From JBCCDY01 sp039030555 (GTDB lineage Bacteria > Bacteroidota > Bacteroidia > Cytophagales > Cyclobacteriaceae): a DNA stretch of 64,000 nt. The position numbers and the translations under genes are program-made. The stretch lies in NCBI GenBank assembly GCA_039030555.1, contig JBCCDY010000007.1, forward strand, positions 62,001 to 126,000, written 5' to 3'. Of this stretch, positions 27,913-38,200 are shown piece after piece; positions within the stretch are counted from its first letter, which is position 1; every line of letters starts with the position of its first letter. A model generated the notes under the pieces. That model was not told the origin of the DNA. It worked only from the letters and a program-made list of their open reading frames with translations, and ran no database searches.

Positions 27913-28533
27913 ATGGATGTCGTTAGTTTAGTAAATCTTGGAGTTAAATCTATTTTCGTTGAAAATATGGTGTTTGCCTATTTCTTAGGTATGTGTTCCT
28001 TTTTAGCTGTTTCCAAGAAAGTAAGTACTGCTTTCGGACTTGGAATAGCAGTCGTTTTCGTTTTGACCATTACCGTTCCTTTAAATTGGTTAATTCAAGA
28101 GTCTATACTTAAGGAAGGGGCATTGACTTGGATCAGTGCAAGCTTTGCAACAGTTGATTTGAGTTTCCTTCAGTATATCATGTTTATTGCCGTAATAGCA
28201 TCGATGGTTCAGCTTGTCGAAATGGTTATTGAAAAAGTATCCCCATCATTATATGGCTCACTTGGTATATTCTTACCTCTAATTGCCGTGAACTGTGCAA
28301 TTCTAGGATCAGCACTTTTTATGGTTCAAAAAGAGTATAATGTAGTTGAATCTGCCGTATATGGCTTTTCATCAGGTTTTGGTTTCTTTCTTGCCATTGT
28401 TGCCTTAGCAGCAATTAGGGAGAAATTAAAATATTCAAATGTTCCTGATGGTTTGAAAGGCTTGGGCATCACAATGCTTCTTACAGGGCTTATGGGATTA
28501 GGTTTCCTTTCTTTTATTGGAATAAGCATCTAG
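27913..28533 (+). CDS. nqrE: Na+-NQR subunit E
   Basis: Integral membrane subunit of the RnfA/NqrE family and partner of NqrD. 206 residues with six helices. Motifs FVENMVFAYFLGMCSFLAVSK and AVNCAILGSALFM contain the conserved cysteines that help hold the intramembrane Fe-S centre. It is the last nqr gene here. A strong terminator follows 26 bases after the stop, and the next gene is an unrelated helicase. The NADH-oxidising subunit NqrF, normally the sixth gene, is absent from the window. Confidence 0.96.
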   Translation: MDVVSLVNLGVKSIFVENMVFAYFLGMCSFLAVSKKVSTAFGLGIAVVFVLTITVPLNWLIQESILKEGALTWISASFATVDLSFLQYIMFIAVIASMVQLVEMVIEKVSPSLYGSLGIFLPLIAVNCAILGSALFMVQKEYNVVESAVYGFSSGFGFFLAIVALAAIREKLKYSNVPDGLKGLGITMLLTGLMGLGFLSFIGISI

Positions 28534-28559
28534 TCTAGATATAAGAATAGTATTTTCTA

Positions 28560-28598
28560 AAAGGCCTCACTTCGAAACATTCGAAGTGAGGCCTTTTT
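28560..28598 (+). terminator. Strong intrinsic terminator after nqrE
   Basis: A 17-bp perfect stem (AAAGGCCTCACTTCGAA pairing with 28580-28596) with a 3-base loop, ending in a T5 run. It closes the nqr operon 26 bases after nqrE. Its sequence is clearly related to the terminator at 34789-34826 (shared GCCTCA, CGAAACAT, CGAA and TGAGGC). Confidence 0.9.
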
Positions 28599-28626
28599 GT
28601 TTATATTCAATAAATCGGTTTTAAGA

Positions 28627-31600
28627 GTGTCTTTAAAAATCTATAAGTCTTCAGCAGGGTCAGGAAAAACCTTTGTCTTAACAAAAGAATACATCAAAAT
28701 CCTTTTAAAAGATCCGTATGCCTATAAAAATGTATTGGCTATAACCTTTACCAATAAGGCTACTAGTGAAATGAAGCAGAGGATACTAGAAGAACTTTCT
28801 GGTATAGCAGATAATAACGGAAGTGATCTTCAAATGTCTTTGGAAAATGACTTTTCAGTCGCTGGAGAGTACATTAATATCGTGAAGAATGCTGCATTAG
28901 CGTATAAGAATATCCTTCACAATTATTCTCGTTTCGAGATCAGTACCATCGATAGTTTTTTTACAAGAGTGGTGAAAAGTTGTGCACGTGAATTGGGCTT
29001 GTCTTCAAGATACGAGATCGAATTAGGAAATGATTTAGCCATAGAGTATGCAGTAAGAAAGTTATATAGTGATCTAAAGAAAGAAAGCCAGATTGGAAAA
29101 TGGTTAAAAGAATTTTCTCTAAGCCAAATCGAAAAAGATAAAGGTTGGGATATCGACTATCAGATTACTGATTTGGCAAAAGAGCTTTTCAAGGAAGAAA
29201 TTCAGATGGGCTTTAGGAATGGGTTTATGAAGCTTGATAAGCTTAGTGAACAAATATCTTCAATACGTAAAACAGTATTGGAATTTGAAAAAACGGCGGC
29301 TCGAATTTCTAGTGAATGCCTGGAAATTATAAAGAAGACTGGTCTTGCTTTAACCGACTTCAGAGGAGGCTCTAAAAGCTTTGCCCTGATCTTCGAACGC
29401 ATTTCCAAAAAAAGACTTGAACTCACAAATACGTTTAAAACAACGATCTCCGAGAACGAAGGCTGGTATTCTAAAACCTCCCCTCAAAAAGATCAAATTG
29501 AATTGGCTTTGGGTAATGGGTTGTTAAAAAGATCAAGGGAATTATTAAAACTATATGAAGAAAATTGGGCTGATTATATCTCAGCCCAGGAAATGCTTAA
29601 GAATTATTATTCCTACGCTCTTTTAGGAGCATTAAGTGAGAATGTTAAAAGCTATCGCGATGAAAATGACCTTTTACTTTTATCGGATACGAACTCTATA
29701 GTCCAGCAAACGATTAAGGAGGACGATGCTCCTTTTTTGTTTGAAAAGATTGGAAGTCGATACAGGCATATTTTGATTGATGAATTTCAGGATACCTCCT
29801 CCTATCAGTGGGAAAATCTGAAACCTCTTATTCTCAGCTCTTTGAGTTCGGGAAATGATGTGTTGATTGTTGGAGATGTAAAGCAATCCATTTACAGATG
29901 GAGAGGAGGTGATATGAATTTATTATTGAATCAGGTTCAGGAAGACTTAGAGATCTATCGGGACGAGACCGAAGAATTAGTTTTGAATAATAACTGGAGA
30001 AGCAGCAAGGAGATCGTGGATTTCAATAATCAGTTTTTTCCTTTAGCTGTGGAGTTATTAAAAAACCTTGAGGATGTAAAAGAACCCCATTTACTAGATA
30101 AAGCTTATTCGGACATTCGACAAAACCCTAAAAAAGATAGTAATGGTTACGTCAAGGTAAGCTTGCTTAATAAAGATGAGCACGAAGATTTGAATATCGC
30201 TTTTCTGGAGAATTTACTAAATCATATAGAGGAATGCATCGCTGATGGATACGCCTTTTCAGATATTATGATTCTAGTCGATAGGGGAGCAAGGGCTATT
30301 GAAATAGCTGAGTATTTGGCTGATCAAAGAATACCGTGTGTTACAGAAAACGCTCTTTTATTGAAAAATGCAGCTATAGTAGATCTCTTAGTGGATGCAA
30401 TTAAAGTAATTAACTCCCCTGAAGAGCGATTTTTCAGAGTTCAATTTGCTTTAAAGTATGTTGATTTTAAAGGTATAAAGGAGTTTGAGGTAAATGAAGA
30501 GACTTTATCAGGACTCTTTGGATTATTTAACCAGGAAGGCCTCGAATCCAGGTCGCCTTATGAACTCATCCAGGTATTGTTGAGTGTACTTTTACCAGGC
30601 GATAAAGATGTTTATCTGCAAACCTTTTTAAATAATGTTTCGCAACTTGGAAGAAAAGGTATTGTCGGCTTGAACCAGTTTCTGGATTGGTGGGAAATAG
30701 AAAAAGAATCTTTAAAGGTTGAGGGTCAAAATGAAACTGAAGCTATTCAGATTTTAACGATCCACAAATCGAAGGGCTTGGAGTCGCCGGTAGTTATGAT
30801 TCCATTTGCTGATTTTCTGATGAAAACCAGGCCCGGAACTACCATTTGGACGGAAAGCCTTTCCGAAGATTACAGCGTATTTAATATGCTTCCCTTAAAT
30901 TTTTCAGAAAAACTCAAAGAATCTCATTTTGCAGAAGCATATCACGAAGAGTTTATTCAGGGACTTTTAGATCGGGTGAATGTAGCTTATGTAGCATTTA
31001 CGAGAGCTAGAGAACGTCTTTACATAGCTGGTGAGCGTGTTAAAAAGCTTAAAGATCCAAGCAAGTTGAACCTGGTCTTGCAGTCGGTGCTTGAAAATCC
31101 TGACTTTATCTATAAAAATGACTTTGTTACAGACAATGGGATTTTTCAATATGGAAAAAGGAGTAAGAAAGAGCTGGAAAGCAATGCTCCTCAAAAAGAG
31201 ACTTATATTCTTGAATCGCTTATCTCTTCGAAAGGCAGCGAAAAGCTAGAGCTTCGATCGCAATCGGATCATTTTTTCCGATTGTTAGAAACAGAGTCAT
31301 CGGAAAAGATTAAAAGAGGGCTTAAAATTCATATCATATTTGAACACCTTGATTCGGCTGAATCTTTAACCAAAACGATCAATTATCTCAAAGAAGAAGG
31401 TTTTTTAGAGCAAAAAGAAATTGAAGGCTTAATAGAAGATGTTGAATCCATTTTGAAGATTCCAGAGGTTCAACTATGGTTTGAGACGGACTGGGATGTT
31501 TTTCGGGAAAGGGAGATCTGGTACGATGGAAGAATATATAAACCGGATCGGGTTTTAATGAAGGGAAATGAAGCCATCATTATTGACTTCAAAAAGGATA

Positions 31601-31725
31601 AAGAATCCAGTGATCATAAGCATCAACTTAATGCATATGCAAGTGTAATCAGTAAAATGGGATTTGAAAGAATTCAAAAGTACTTACTCTATGTAGAATC
31701 CCGGAAAGTAATGAAGGTTGCATGA
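28627..31725 (+). CDS. AddA-like UvrD-family helicase/nuclease
   Basis: Subunit of an AddAB-type double-strand-break resection complex that feeds RecA. 1032 residues from GTG 28627. This start places the Walker A loop SSAGSGKT at residues 8-15, as in Bacteroidota relatives. An in-frame TTG upstream lies inside the terminator stem and is rejected. Superfamily I motifs are complete: LIDEFQDTSSYQW (II), VGDVKQSIYRWRGG (III), ILTIHKSKGLE (V) and AFTRARERLYIAGE (VI). The C-terminus has a PD-(D/E)XK nuclease-like end (IIIDFKKDK, HQLNAYA). It overlaps the partner gene by four bases. The family is often annotated only as UvrD-helicase domain protein. Confidence 0.9.
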   Translation: MSLKIYKSSAGSGKTFVLTKEYIKILLKDPYAYKNVLAITFTNKATSEMKQRILEELSGIADNNGSDLQMSLENDFSVAGEYINIVKNAALAYKNILHNYSRFEISTIDSFFTRVVKSCARELGLSSRYEIELGNDLAIEYAVRKLYSDLKKESQIGKWLKEFSLSQIEKDKGWDIDYQITDLAKELFKEEIQMGFRNGFMKLDKLSEQISSIRKTVLEFEKTAARISSECLEIIKKTGLALTDFRGGSKSFALIFERISKKRLELTNTFKTTISENEGWYSKTSPQKDQIELALGNGLLKRSRELLKLYEENWADYISAQEMLKNYYSYALLGALSENVKSYRDENDLLLLSDTNSIVQQTIKEDDAPFLFEKIGSRYRHILIDEFQDTSSYQWENLKPLILSSLSSGNDVLIVGDVKQSIYRWRGGDMNLLLNQVQEDLEIYRDETEELVLNNNWRSSKEIVDFNNQFFPLAVELLKNLEDVKEPHLLDKAYSDIRQNPKKDSNGYVKVSLLNKDEHEDLNIAFLENLLNHIEECIADGYAFSDIMILVDRGARAIEIAEYLADQRIPCVTENALLLKNAAIVDLLVDAIKVINSPEERFFRVQFALKYVDFKGIKEFEVNEETLSGLFGLFNQEGLESRSPYELIQVLLSVLLPGDKDVYLQTFLNNVSQLGRKGIVGLNQFLDWWEIEKESLKVEGQNETEAIQILTIHKSKGLESPVVMIPFADFLMKTRPGTTIWTESLSEDYSVFNMLPLNFSEKLKESHFAEAYHEEFIQGLLDRVNVAYVAFTRARERLYIAGERVKKLKDPSKLNLVLQSVLENPDFIYKNDFVTDNGIFQYGKRSKKELESNAPQKETYILESLISSKGSEKLELRSQSDHFFRLLETESSEKIKRGLKIHIIFEHLDSAESLTKTINYLKEEGFLEQKEIEGLIEDVESILKIPEVQLWFETDWDVFREREIWYDGRIYKPDRVLMKGNEAIIIDFKKDKESSDHKHQLNAYASVISKMGFERIQKYLLYVESRKVMKVA

Positions 31726-34493
31726 GGACAACTTTTTTAAATGCAATCGCAGACAAGATAGATTACACAGGCCTTGATCAGTTCAAGAGCACTTGCTACG
31801 TATTTCCGACTAAAAGGGCAGGGGCTTATTTCAAACAGATCATTAGAAAGAAATACCTGGACAAAGCATTCTGGTCGCCTGATGTATTTAGCATCGAGGA
31901 TTTTATAGTTAAGCTAACGGGAAAACGAATAGCCAGTGAGTTTGAGCTGATCCTTGAGCTCTTTGAATCTTACAAAATCCTTGAGCCAGAGATCACGTTC
32001 GATAGTTTTTACGATTGGGGAAGAATAGTGTTGGGAGATTTTGATGAGGTTGATAGATACTTGGTTGACCCGGAGATGCTCTATAGAAATCTTCAGAATT
32101 TAAAAGACATTGAGGCTGTATTCCATTCAGATGATGCAAAAGAAGCATTAAGGAACTTCAGGAATTCCATTGAAGATCATGAAAATTCGCTTCTTATCTC
32201 ACAGTTTTTGAGGACTTGGATACGGGTTTCGGAAGTGTATTCCATTTTTCAAAAAAGGTTGAGGGAAAAGAAAATTGCTTATGCTGGAATGCTTTATAAA
32301 AGCCTTAGTGCAGACCTAGAGAATGGATATAATGATTGTTCCTATGAAAACATTGTCTTTGGAGGATTCAATGCGCTAACTAAATCTGAAGAACATATTA
32401 TTGATTATCTTCTAAAGGCTGATAAAGCAGTTATCTATTGGGATGCTTCAGAATATTTTTTTGACAAAGACGAAGAGGCCGGTACGTTTCTTAAAAAATA
32501 TCGTAAGAAATGGCCACATGATCGCAGTAAATGGATTGTTTCTAGTGATCACTTATCAACTGAAAAGATCAACGTCTATGGTTGTTCCGGTGCAGAGCAG
32601 CAAAGCCAGCTAGCAGGGAGTCTGGTGAAATCAGAAGGTCTGGGGAATTTGAGATCAGCAATCGTTTTAGCAGATGAAAGTCTGCTAACTCCACTATTAT
32701 TCAATATGCCAGATGATTTCAAGCTTAATATTACCATGGGGTATCCCTTAAGAGAGAACCCAATTAGTAATTTGGCGATCTCTTTTTTGAAGCTCCTAAA
32801 CATTGAAAAGACTCAGAAGGGAGAGATATATTTTCTAAAGTCGAATGTTAAAGACTTTTTTGAACATCCGTTTATAAAATCTATTCTTCCGGAAAATCAG
32901 AAACTAGAGCTGCGTCGATCTTATGTTTTTGCAGCTAAAGACCTGGAAGATTTTCTTTCCATAAAGCCCATCAGTTTTATTAAGGATGCTCTCAATGATA
33001 AAGATGCTTTCCAGTCTTTAAGCGAATTCCTGGTAGAGATTTATTATTCCTTCAGGGAAAAACTGGATCCGATTTCTCAGGAAGTGGTTTATCATTTGGT
33101 TCGTCATCTAAAACAACTAATTGGTTCTATCCATAAAGGGGGGCTCACTTTCGAAGTAAAGGAGCAGGAAAAACTGTTTAGGGATACGATTCATTCTTTG
33201 AAAATACCCTTTTCAGGAGAGCCTTTCAATGGCCTTCAGATCATGGGTTTTTTAGAAACCCGCTCTTTGGATTTTGAAAATTTGATAGTGCTTTCTGTGA
33301 ATGAAGGTGTTTTGCCTTCAGAAAGAAGTTACAGCACCTACATCCCCTTTGGGCTAAGAAAAGCCTATGAAATGCCCACTTTTGAGGATCAGGATTCTAT
33401 TTATGCCTATCATTTTAAACGTTTACTAATGCGGGCAAAGAATATCCACCTCATTTACGATACTCAATTGTCTTATGATGGGGCTGGTGAAATCAGTCGC
33501 TTTGTAGCTCAACTGAAAAACTCAACTAAGAAATCAGACTTTGAGCTGAATGAAATTTCGGTTTTGGATAGACATACAAATTCAGTAGAAAATACGGAAC
33601 GGATTATTCATAAAAATGAAGAAGTGATGTCCGCACTTCGGAAATATTGGGAGCCTTCAGGTAATAAATATCTTTCGCCGACAGCATTACTTAATTATTT
33701 ACAAGATCCGGTTGAATTCTATATTAAAAATGTACTTGGTATTCGCGAGCCCGAAGAATTAGAAGATGATTTTGATCCCAGAGAGATCGGAAATACAATA
33801 CACAAAGCTCTCGAAGAAATCTATAAACCTTTCATTGGTAAAGCTATCTCATCAGAGGAAATAAAACCTCTACTAAACTTTAAAAAAATAGAGACTTTCG
33901 TTCTCGATTCACTGCTTAGCGAAAGAATTATAAAAGATTCAAAGGAGCTAAAGGGTAAAAATGAGCTGTTTCACTCTATCATTACTGAAGTGATCAAACA
34001 GGTTCTTATTAAGGATCAATCGGATACACCGTTCAAGTTGATGGATTTAGAAACTAATAAACTTAACAACAGCATTCAGGTCTTGGGTAAGGAAGCTAGG
34101 TTGGGAGGTTATGTAGACAGGATCGATGATAAAGATGGGGTTATACGAATACTGGATTATAAAACAGGTAAGGTAAAGTTGCCGTCTCGTTATGTTTATT
34201 CTAAGCTTTCCACAGAAGATTATGTAGGGCTTTATTTCGATAACCCGGATTATAAATCTGGTTTTCAGGCTTATTTTTATGTCTTTTTATATAAACGAAA
34301 ATACCCCGATCAACAGATCAAAGCAGGTATTTATAGTTTGAAACAGGTCAATCAGGGAATTCAATATCTAAGAAGTGGAGATATGTTAGATGATGAACTG
34401 ATTGATGCTTTTGGAAATCGATTAATTCGGTTAGTGGAGGAAATATTTAATGAGAAGATACCTTTTAGGAGTGAGAAGGATAAAGAAAAATAG
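31722..34493 (+). CDS. AddB-like PD-(D/E)XK nuclease family protein
   Basis: Partner of the upstream helicase in the AddAB-type recombination complex. 923 residues. The N-terminal half is a degenerate helicase-like fold starting with CYVFPTKRAGAYF. The C-terminal nuclease domain has YLSPTALLNYLQDP, GNTIHKALEEIY, and the catalytic ILDYKTGKVK with QAYFYVFLYKRKYP. Only the final cysteine cluster seen in Firmicutes AddB seems to be missing, which is usual in Bacteroidota. Start ATG overlaps the AddA stop by four bases. Confidence 0.88.
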   Translation: MRTTFLNAIADKIDYTGLDQFKSTCYVFPTKRAGAYFKQIIRKKYLDKAFWSPDVFSIEDFIVKLTGKRIASEFELILELFESYKILEPEITFDSFYDWGRIVLGDFDEVDRYLVDPEMLYRNLQNLKDIEAVFHSDDAKEALRNFRNSIEDHENSLLISQFLRTWIRVSEVYSIFQKRLREKKIAYAGMLYKSLSADLENGYNDCSYENIVFGGFNALTKSEEHIIDYLLKADKAVIYWDASEYFFDKDEEAGTFLKKYRKKWPHDRSKWIVSSDHLSTEKINVYGCSGAEQQSQLAGSLVKSEGLGNLRSAIVLADESLLTPLLFNMPDDFKLNITMGYPLRENPISNLAISFLKLLNIEKTQKGEIYFLKSNVKDFFEHPFIKSILPENQKLELRRSYVFAAKDLEDFLSIKPISFIKDALNDKDAFQSLSEFLVEIYYSFREKLDPISQEVVYHLVRHLKQLIGSIHKGGLTFEVKEQEKLFRDTIHSLKIPFSGEPFNGLQIMGFLETRSLDFENLIVLSVNEGVLPSERSYSTYIPFGLRKAYEMPTFEDQDSIYAYHFKRLLMRAKNIHLIYDTQLSYDGAGEISRFVAQLKNSTKKSDFELNEISVLDRHTNSVENTERIIHKNEEVMSALRKYWEPSGNKYLSPTALLNYLQDPVEFYIKNVLGIREPEELEDDFDPREIGNTIHKALEEIYKPFIGKAISSEEIKPLLNFKKIETFVLDSLLSERIIKDSKELKGKNELFHSIITEVIKQVLIKDQSDTPFKLMDLETNKLNNSIQVLGKEARLGGYVDRIDDKDGVIRILDYKTGKVKLPSRYVYSKLSTEDYVGLYFDNPDYKSGFQAYFYVFLYKRKYPDQQIKAGIYSLKQVNQGIQYLRSGDMLDDELIDAFGNRLIRLVEEIFNEKIPFRSEKDKEK

Positions 34494-34665
34494 TTGGCTT
34501 AGGGCACTCAAAATAATTGCTCTACTTCTATTGATTCAGCCTTTGACCGCTGTGATTTTCAGATTCTTAGAGACTTATCCTCTACTATCAATTTTCCTAG
34601 GGTGTTTTTTCCTGATCGCTTGGGTTCTGGTTTTGGGATGGGCCATTATGAAAGGAAAAGATTAG
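34450..34665 (+). CDS. Small two-helix membrane protein
   Basis: 71 residues. A basic N-terminus (RRYLLGVRRIKKN) is followed by two hydrophobic helices (about 20-38 and 45-66) and a short charged tail, GKD. Its first 44 bases overlap the end of the nuclease gene in another frame. A GTG at 34471 is an alternative start that shortens the overlap. Downstream are two terminators. I do not recognise a family. The hydrophobic pattern after positive charges is why I regard it as a probable gene, but it could be a chance frame. Confidence 0.5.
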   Translation: MRRYLLGVRRIKKNSWLRALKIIALLLLIQPLTAVIFRFLETYPLLSIFLGCFFLIAWVLVLGWAIMKGKD

Positions 34666-34738
34666 TTACAATAAATTGATAGCTAATTCCGAAAATACTG
34701 TTAAGAGTTGCTATTGTACAATTTTTTTGAAAATCATC

Positions 34739-34775
34739 AGACATCTGATGTTTTAAAAATATCGGATGTCTTTTA
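34739..34775 (+). terminator. Intrinsic terminator for the addAB-like operon
   Basis: AGACATCTGAT (34739-34749) pairs with ATCGGATGTCT (34761-34771) with one G-T wobble. The loop is 11 bases of A/T, and a T run follows. It lies 73 bases after the small membrane protein. Confidence 0.7.
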
Positions 34776-34783
34776 TGGGATCA

Positions 34784-34826
34784 CCAATAAAAAGCCTCAT
34801 CCCGAAACATCGAAATGAGGCTTTAT
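34784..34826 (-). terminator. Intrinsic terminator for trxA
   Basis: A 10-bp stem AAAGCCTCAT / ATGAGGCTTT (34791-34800 with 34815-34824). On the minus strand it is followed by a T-rich run, so it terminates trxA 22 bases after the stop. It is homologous to the terminator at 28560-28598, including the loop. Confidence 0.85.
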
Positions 34827-34847
34827 TAATTTCAAGTAAATCTTGAA

Positions 34848-35171
34848 TTAGACTAGTTGAGCATCAATTTTTTGAGCTAATACGCCTTTAGGAACTGCTC
34901 CAACTTGCTTATCTACGATCTCTCCGTTTCTGAATACCAATAAAGTAGGTATACTTCTAATTCCAAATTTTGCGGAAACGTTAGGATTTTCATCAACGTT
35001 TACTTTACCGATTACAGCTTTTCCGTCGTAATCGCCAGCTAATTCTTCAACTACTGGGGCGATCATTTTACAAGGACCACACCATTCAGCCCAAAAATCG
35101 ACCAAAACGGGTTGATCAGAACCTATTACTTCTTCAAAATTGCTATCTGTTATTTCTAGTGCCTTTCCCAT
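34848..35171 (-). CDS. trxA: Thioredoxin
   Basis: General cytosolic disulfide reductase. 107 residues, full length, with the active site WAEWCGPCKM near residues 29-38, the cis-proline RSIPT, and conserved PVLVDFWA and VGAVPK segments. It is a single-gene unit on the minus strand with its own -7 promoter box (35206-35213) and terminator (34784-34826), lying between the addAB-like operon and dnaE. Confidence 0.97.
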   Translation of the reverse strand: MGKALEITDSNFEEVIGSDQPVLVDFWAEWCGPCKMIAPVVEELAGDYDGKAVIGKVNVDENPNVSAKFGIRSIPTLLVFRNGEIVDKQVGAVPKGVLAQKIDAQLV

Positions 35172-35205
35172 AGTTTTTCTATTTATTATTATTTCAAGGT
35201 AACGA

Positions 35206-35213
35206 CAAAGATA
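35206..35213 (-). promoter_or_regulatory. -7 element for trxA
   Basis: On the minus strand TATCTTTG matches TAnnTTTG exactly, 34 bases upstream of the trxA ATG, leaving a leader of about 25-30 bases. A TTTG at 17-23 bases was not found. Confidence 0.5.
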
Positions 35214-35260
35214 ATATTTATGTTCGCCGGTAAAAGTCGGCTCAGTTACAACTTTCTCAT

Positions 35261-38200
35261 TTAGTTGTTCATTAGCATAAAATCCATTGAATCGTTTTCT
35301 TCCAATTTGGAAAGTACTTTATCATTAAGTTCTACTTTATACTTTCTGGAGAGCATCTCAATGGATATATTTTCAGCTCTATCCTGTACGATAAATTTTA
35401 TTAGTTGTTTGCCAGGATTTTCTTCGCTTAACCTTTCAAGATTGTCGATCACTTCAAGGCTAAGCTGTTCAATCGGAAAATTAATTTGAACCCCACCACA
35501 CATTTTATCCCGGATCTCGCTCAAAAGATCGATCTTAAGAATTTTGAAATCCGGTTCACTCTTCCATTGAGGGAAAGTCACGGTTCCTTCTATAAACAGA
35601 AACCAGCTTTGCATGAAGTATTCTTTGAACTTCGTATAATCATCAGAGAACAAGAAAAACGTGAAACTATCATCGTAATCTTCTAAAGTGATGGTTCCGA
35701 AGGGCTTTCCATTTTTGGAAATACGATGGTTGAAGTCGCTTACTATACCACCTATTTTTATGGATTTCTTTGTTGAAACTTTTTGAAGATCTTTTAACTC
35801 ACTAAGATTGGTATTACAAAAGTGGCGTACTTCGAATTTGTATTGGTCCAAAGGATGTCCGGAGATATAAAATCCTACAACATCTTTTTCTATCCTCAAC
35901 TTTTCAAGATCACTATAAGGCTCAACAGGAAGTACCCGAGGTTTATTTACTTCTTCAGATTCAGTTCCTCCAAACAGGGAAACCTGCGCACTTTCTTTTT
36001 CCTGAATAATCCTTTGAGCATATTTAATTCCCAGGTCAACCAGGTTGGGCTCTTCTCCTGATCCAACCAGATATTGTTTTCGATGATATTCCTGAAATGC
36101 ATCGAAACCGCCAGCCATAGCAAGGCATTCAAGCGTTTTTTTATTTACAGCTCTTAGATTTACCCTTGAAATGAAATCGAAATAATCGTCATACAATCCT
36201 TTTTCTTCCCGCTCGGTAATAATAGACTGAACAGCGTGTTCTCCTGCACCTTTAATAGCCCCCAAGCCGAACCTGATTTGACCTTCCTTATTAACAGTAA
36301 AGTTCACTCCTGATTCATTCACACTTGGCCCAAGAACATTTATACCTAAGGCCTTACATTCTTCCATAAAGAAAGTTACCTTGTCAATATTACTCTGGTT
36401 ATGGGTCAACACGGCAGCCATGTACTCTGCCGGATAATGGGCTTTGAGATATGCAGTATGAAATGCGACTACGGAATAACAGGTAGAATGAGACTTATTG
36501 AAAGCATAAGCCGCAAAGGCCTCCCAGTCTTTCCATATTTTTTCTGCGGTCTTTTCTTGAATATTGTTTTTTGAGCATCCCTCAATAAATTTTGGTTTCA
36601 GCTCGTCTATGATCTCTTTTTTCTTTTTACCCATTCCTTTTCTCAAGGAATCGGCCATACCTTTGGTAAAGCCTGCAAGTTTCTGGGACAAGAGCATCAC
36701 CTGCTCTTGATAAACAGTTATACCATAGGTTTCTGCAAGAAATTCTTCCATTTCAGGCGTATCGAAACTGATCTCCTCCCTTCCATGCTTACGACTGATG
36801 AAATTTGGTATATACTCCATGGGCCCTGGCCTGTATAAGGCGTTCATGGCAATAAGATCTTCGAATTTATCTGGTTTGAGATTTCTCAGATGCTTTTGCA
36901 TTCCGGGAGACTCAAACTGGAATGTACCATTAGTTAAGCCTTTCTGATACAATTCATAGGTCTTCTCATCATCAAGTGGAATCTCATCAGGGTCGATTTC
37001 TACCTTATGCAGATTTTTAATATTTCTGATGGCTGTATTGATGATGGATAAAGTCTTCAGACCAAGGAAATCCATTTTTAGCATACCCGCGTTTTCGACA
37101 ACACTGTTATCATATTGGGTTACCAATAAGTCTGAGTCTTTTGAAACAGCTACGGGAACAAGTTTCGTTAGATCATCCGGAGTGATGATCACCCCACAGG
37201 CATGAATTCCCGTATTCCGAATAGAGCCTTCCAGAACTTTGGCTTGTCGGAGTACTTCTCCTTTCAGAGAGTTTTCCTTGCTAAACTCTTTAAGTTCTTT
37301 AACCTGATCGAATGCCTTGTCTAGTGTAGTTCCAGGTCTTTCAGGAACCATTTTAGCTATGGAATTGGCCTCAGGGAGCGGCATTTCCATAACACGAGCA
37401 CTATCTCGAATAGATGATTTAGCAGCCATACTACCATAAGTAATGATCTGGGCAACTTGATTCTTACCGTATTTATCTACTACATACTTTAAGATCTTCT
37501 CTCTTCCTTCATCATCAAAATCAATATCAATATCCGGAAGTGAAATTCTATCGGGGTTAAGGAATCGCTCGAAAAGCAGATCATATTTTATAGGGTCAAC
37601 GTTCGTGATGCCTATGCAATAAGCTACTGCGGAGCCAGCGGCTGAACCTCTTCCTGGTCCTACGGATACCCCCATATTCCGGGCTTGCGAAGTAAAATCC
37701 TGAACAATTAGAAAATATCCGGGATATCCAGTATTTCTTATGGTTTCAAGTTCAAAGTTGAGCCTTTCCTCAATTTCGGGCGTGATTTCACTATACCGCT
37801 TCTTGGCACCCCTGAAAGTAATGTGCTTTAGGTAATCATCCTCACTTTCGAATCCATCAGGTATTTCAAAAGCAGGCAGTAAAACATCCCTTTCTAATTT
37901 ATAAGGCTCAATTTTCTGATCAATTTCCTGAAGGTTCTCAATAGCTTCAGGTACGTCTTTGAAGAGTTCCTTCATCTCGTCTTGACTCTTGAAATAGAAC
38001 TCTTCGTTAGGCAGTCCAAATCTTTTTCCTCTACCTTTTCCTTTCGGTGTTGATTTTACCTCTGCATCCTTTATGCATATTAAAATGTCGTGAGCATCTG
38101 CATCTTTTTTATCAGAATAGTAAACGTTGTTAGCGGCTACTATTTTAACATCATGCTTCTTTCCGAATTCTATTAAAATCCGGTTCACATGATCTTCCTC

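Noticed and set aside
28597..28626. TTG start for the AddA-like helicase inside the nqrE terminator
   Set aside because: It would put the start codon in the terminator stem. GTG 28627 gives the family N-terminus (SLKIYKSSAGSGKT).
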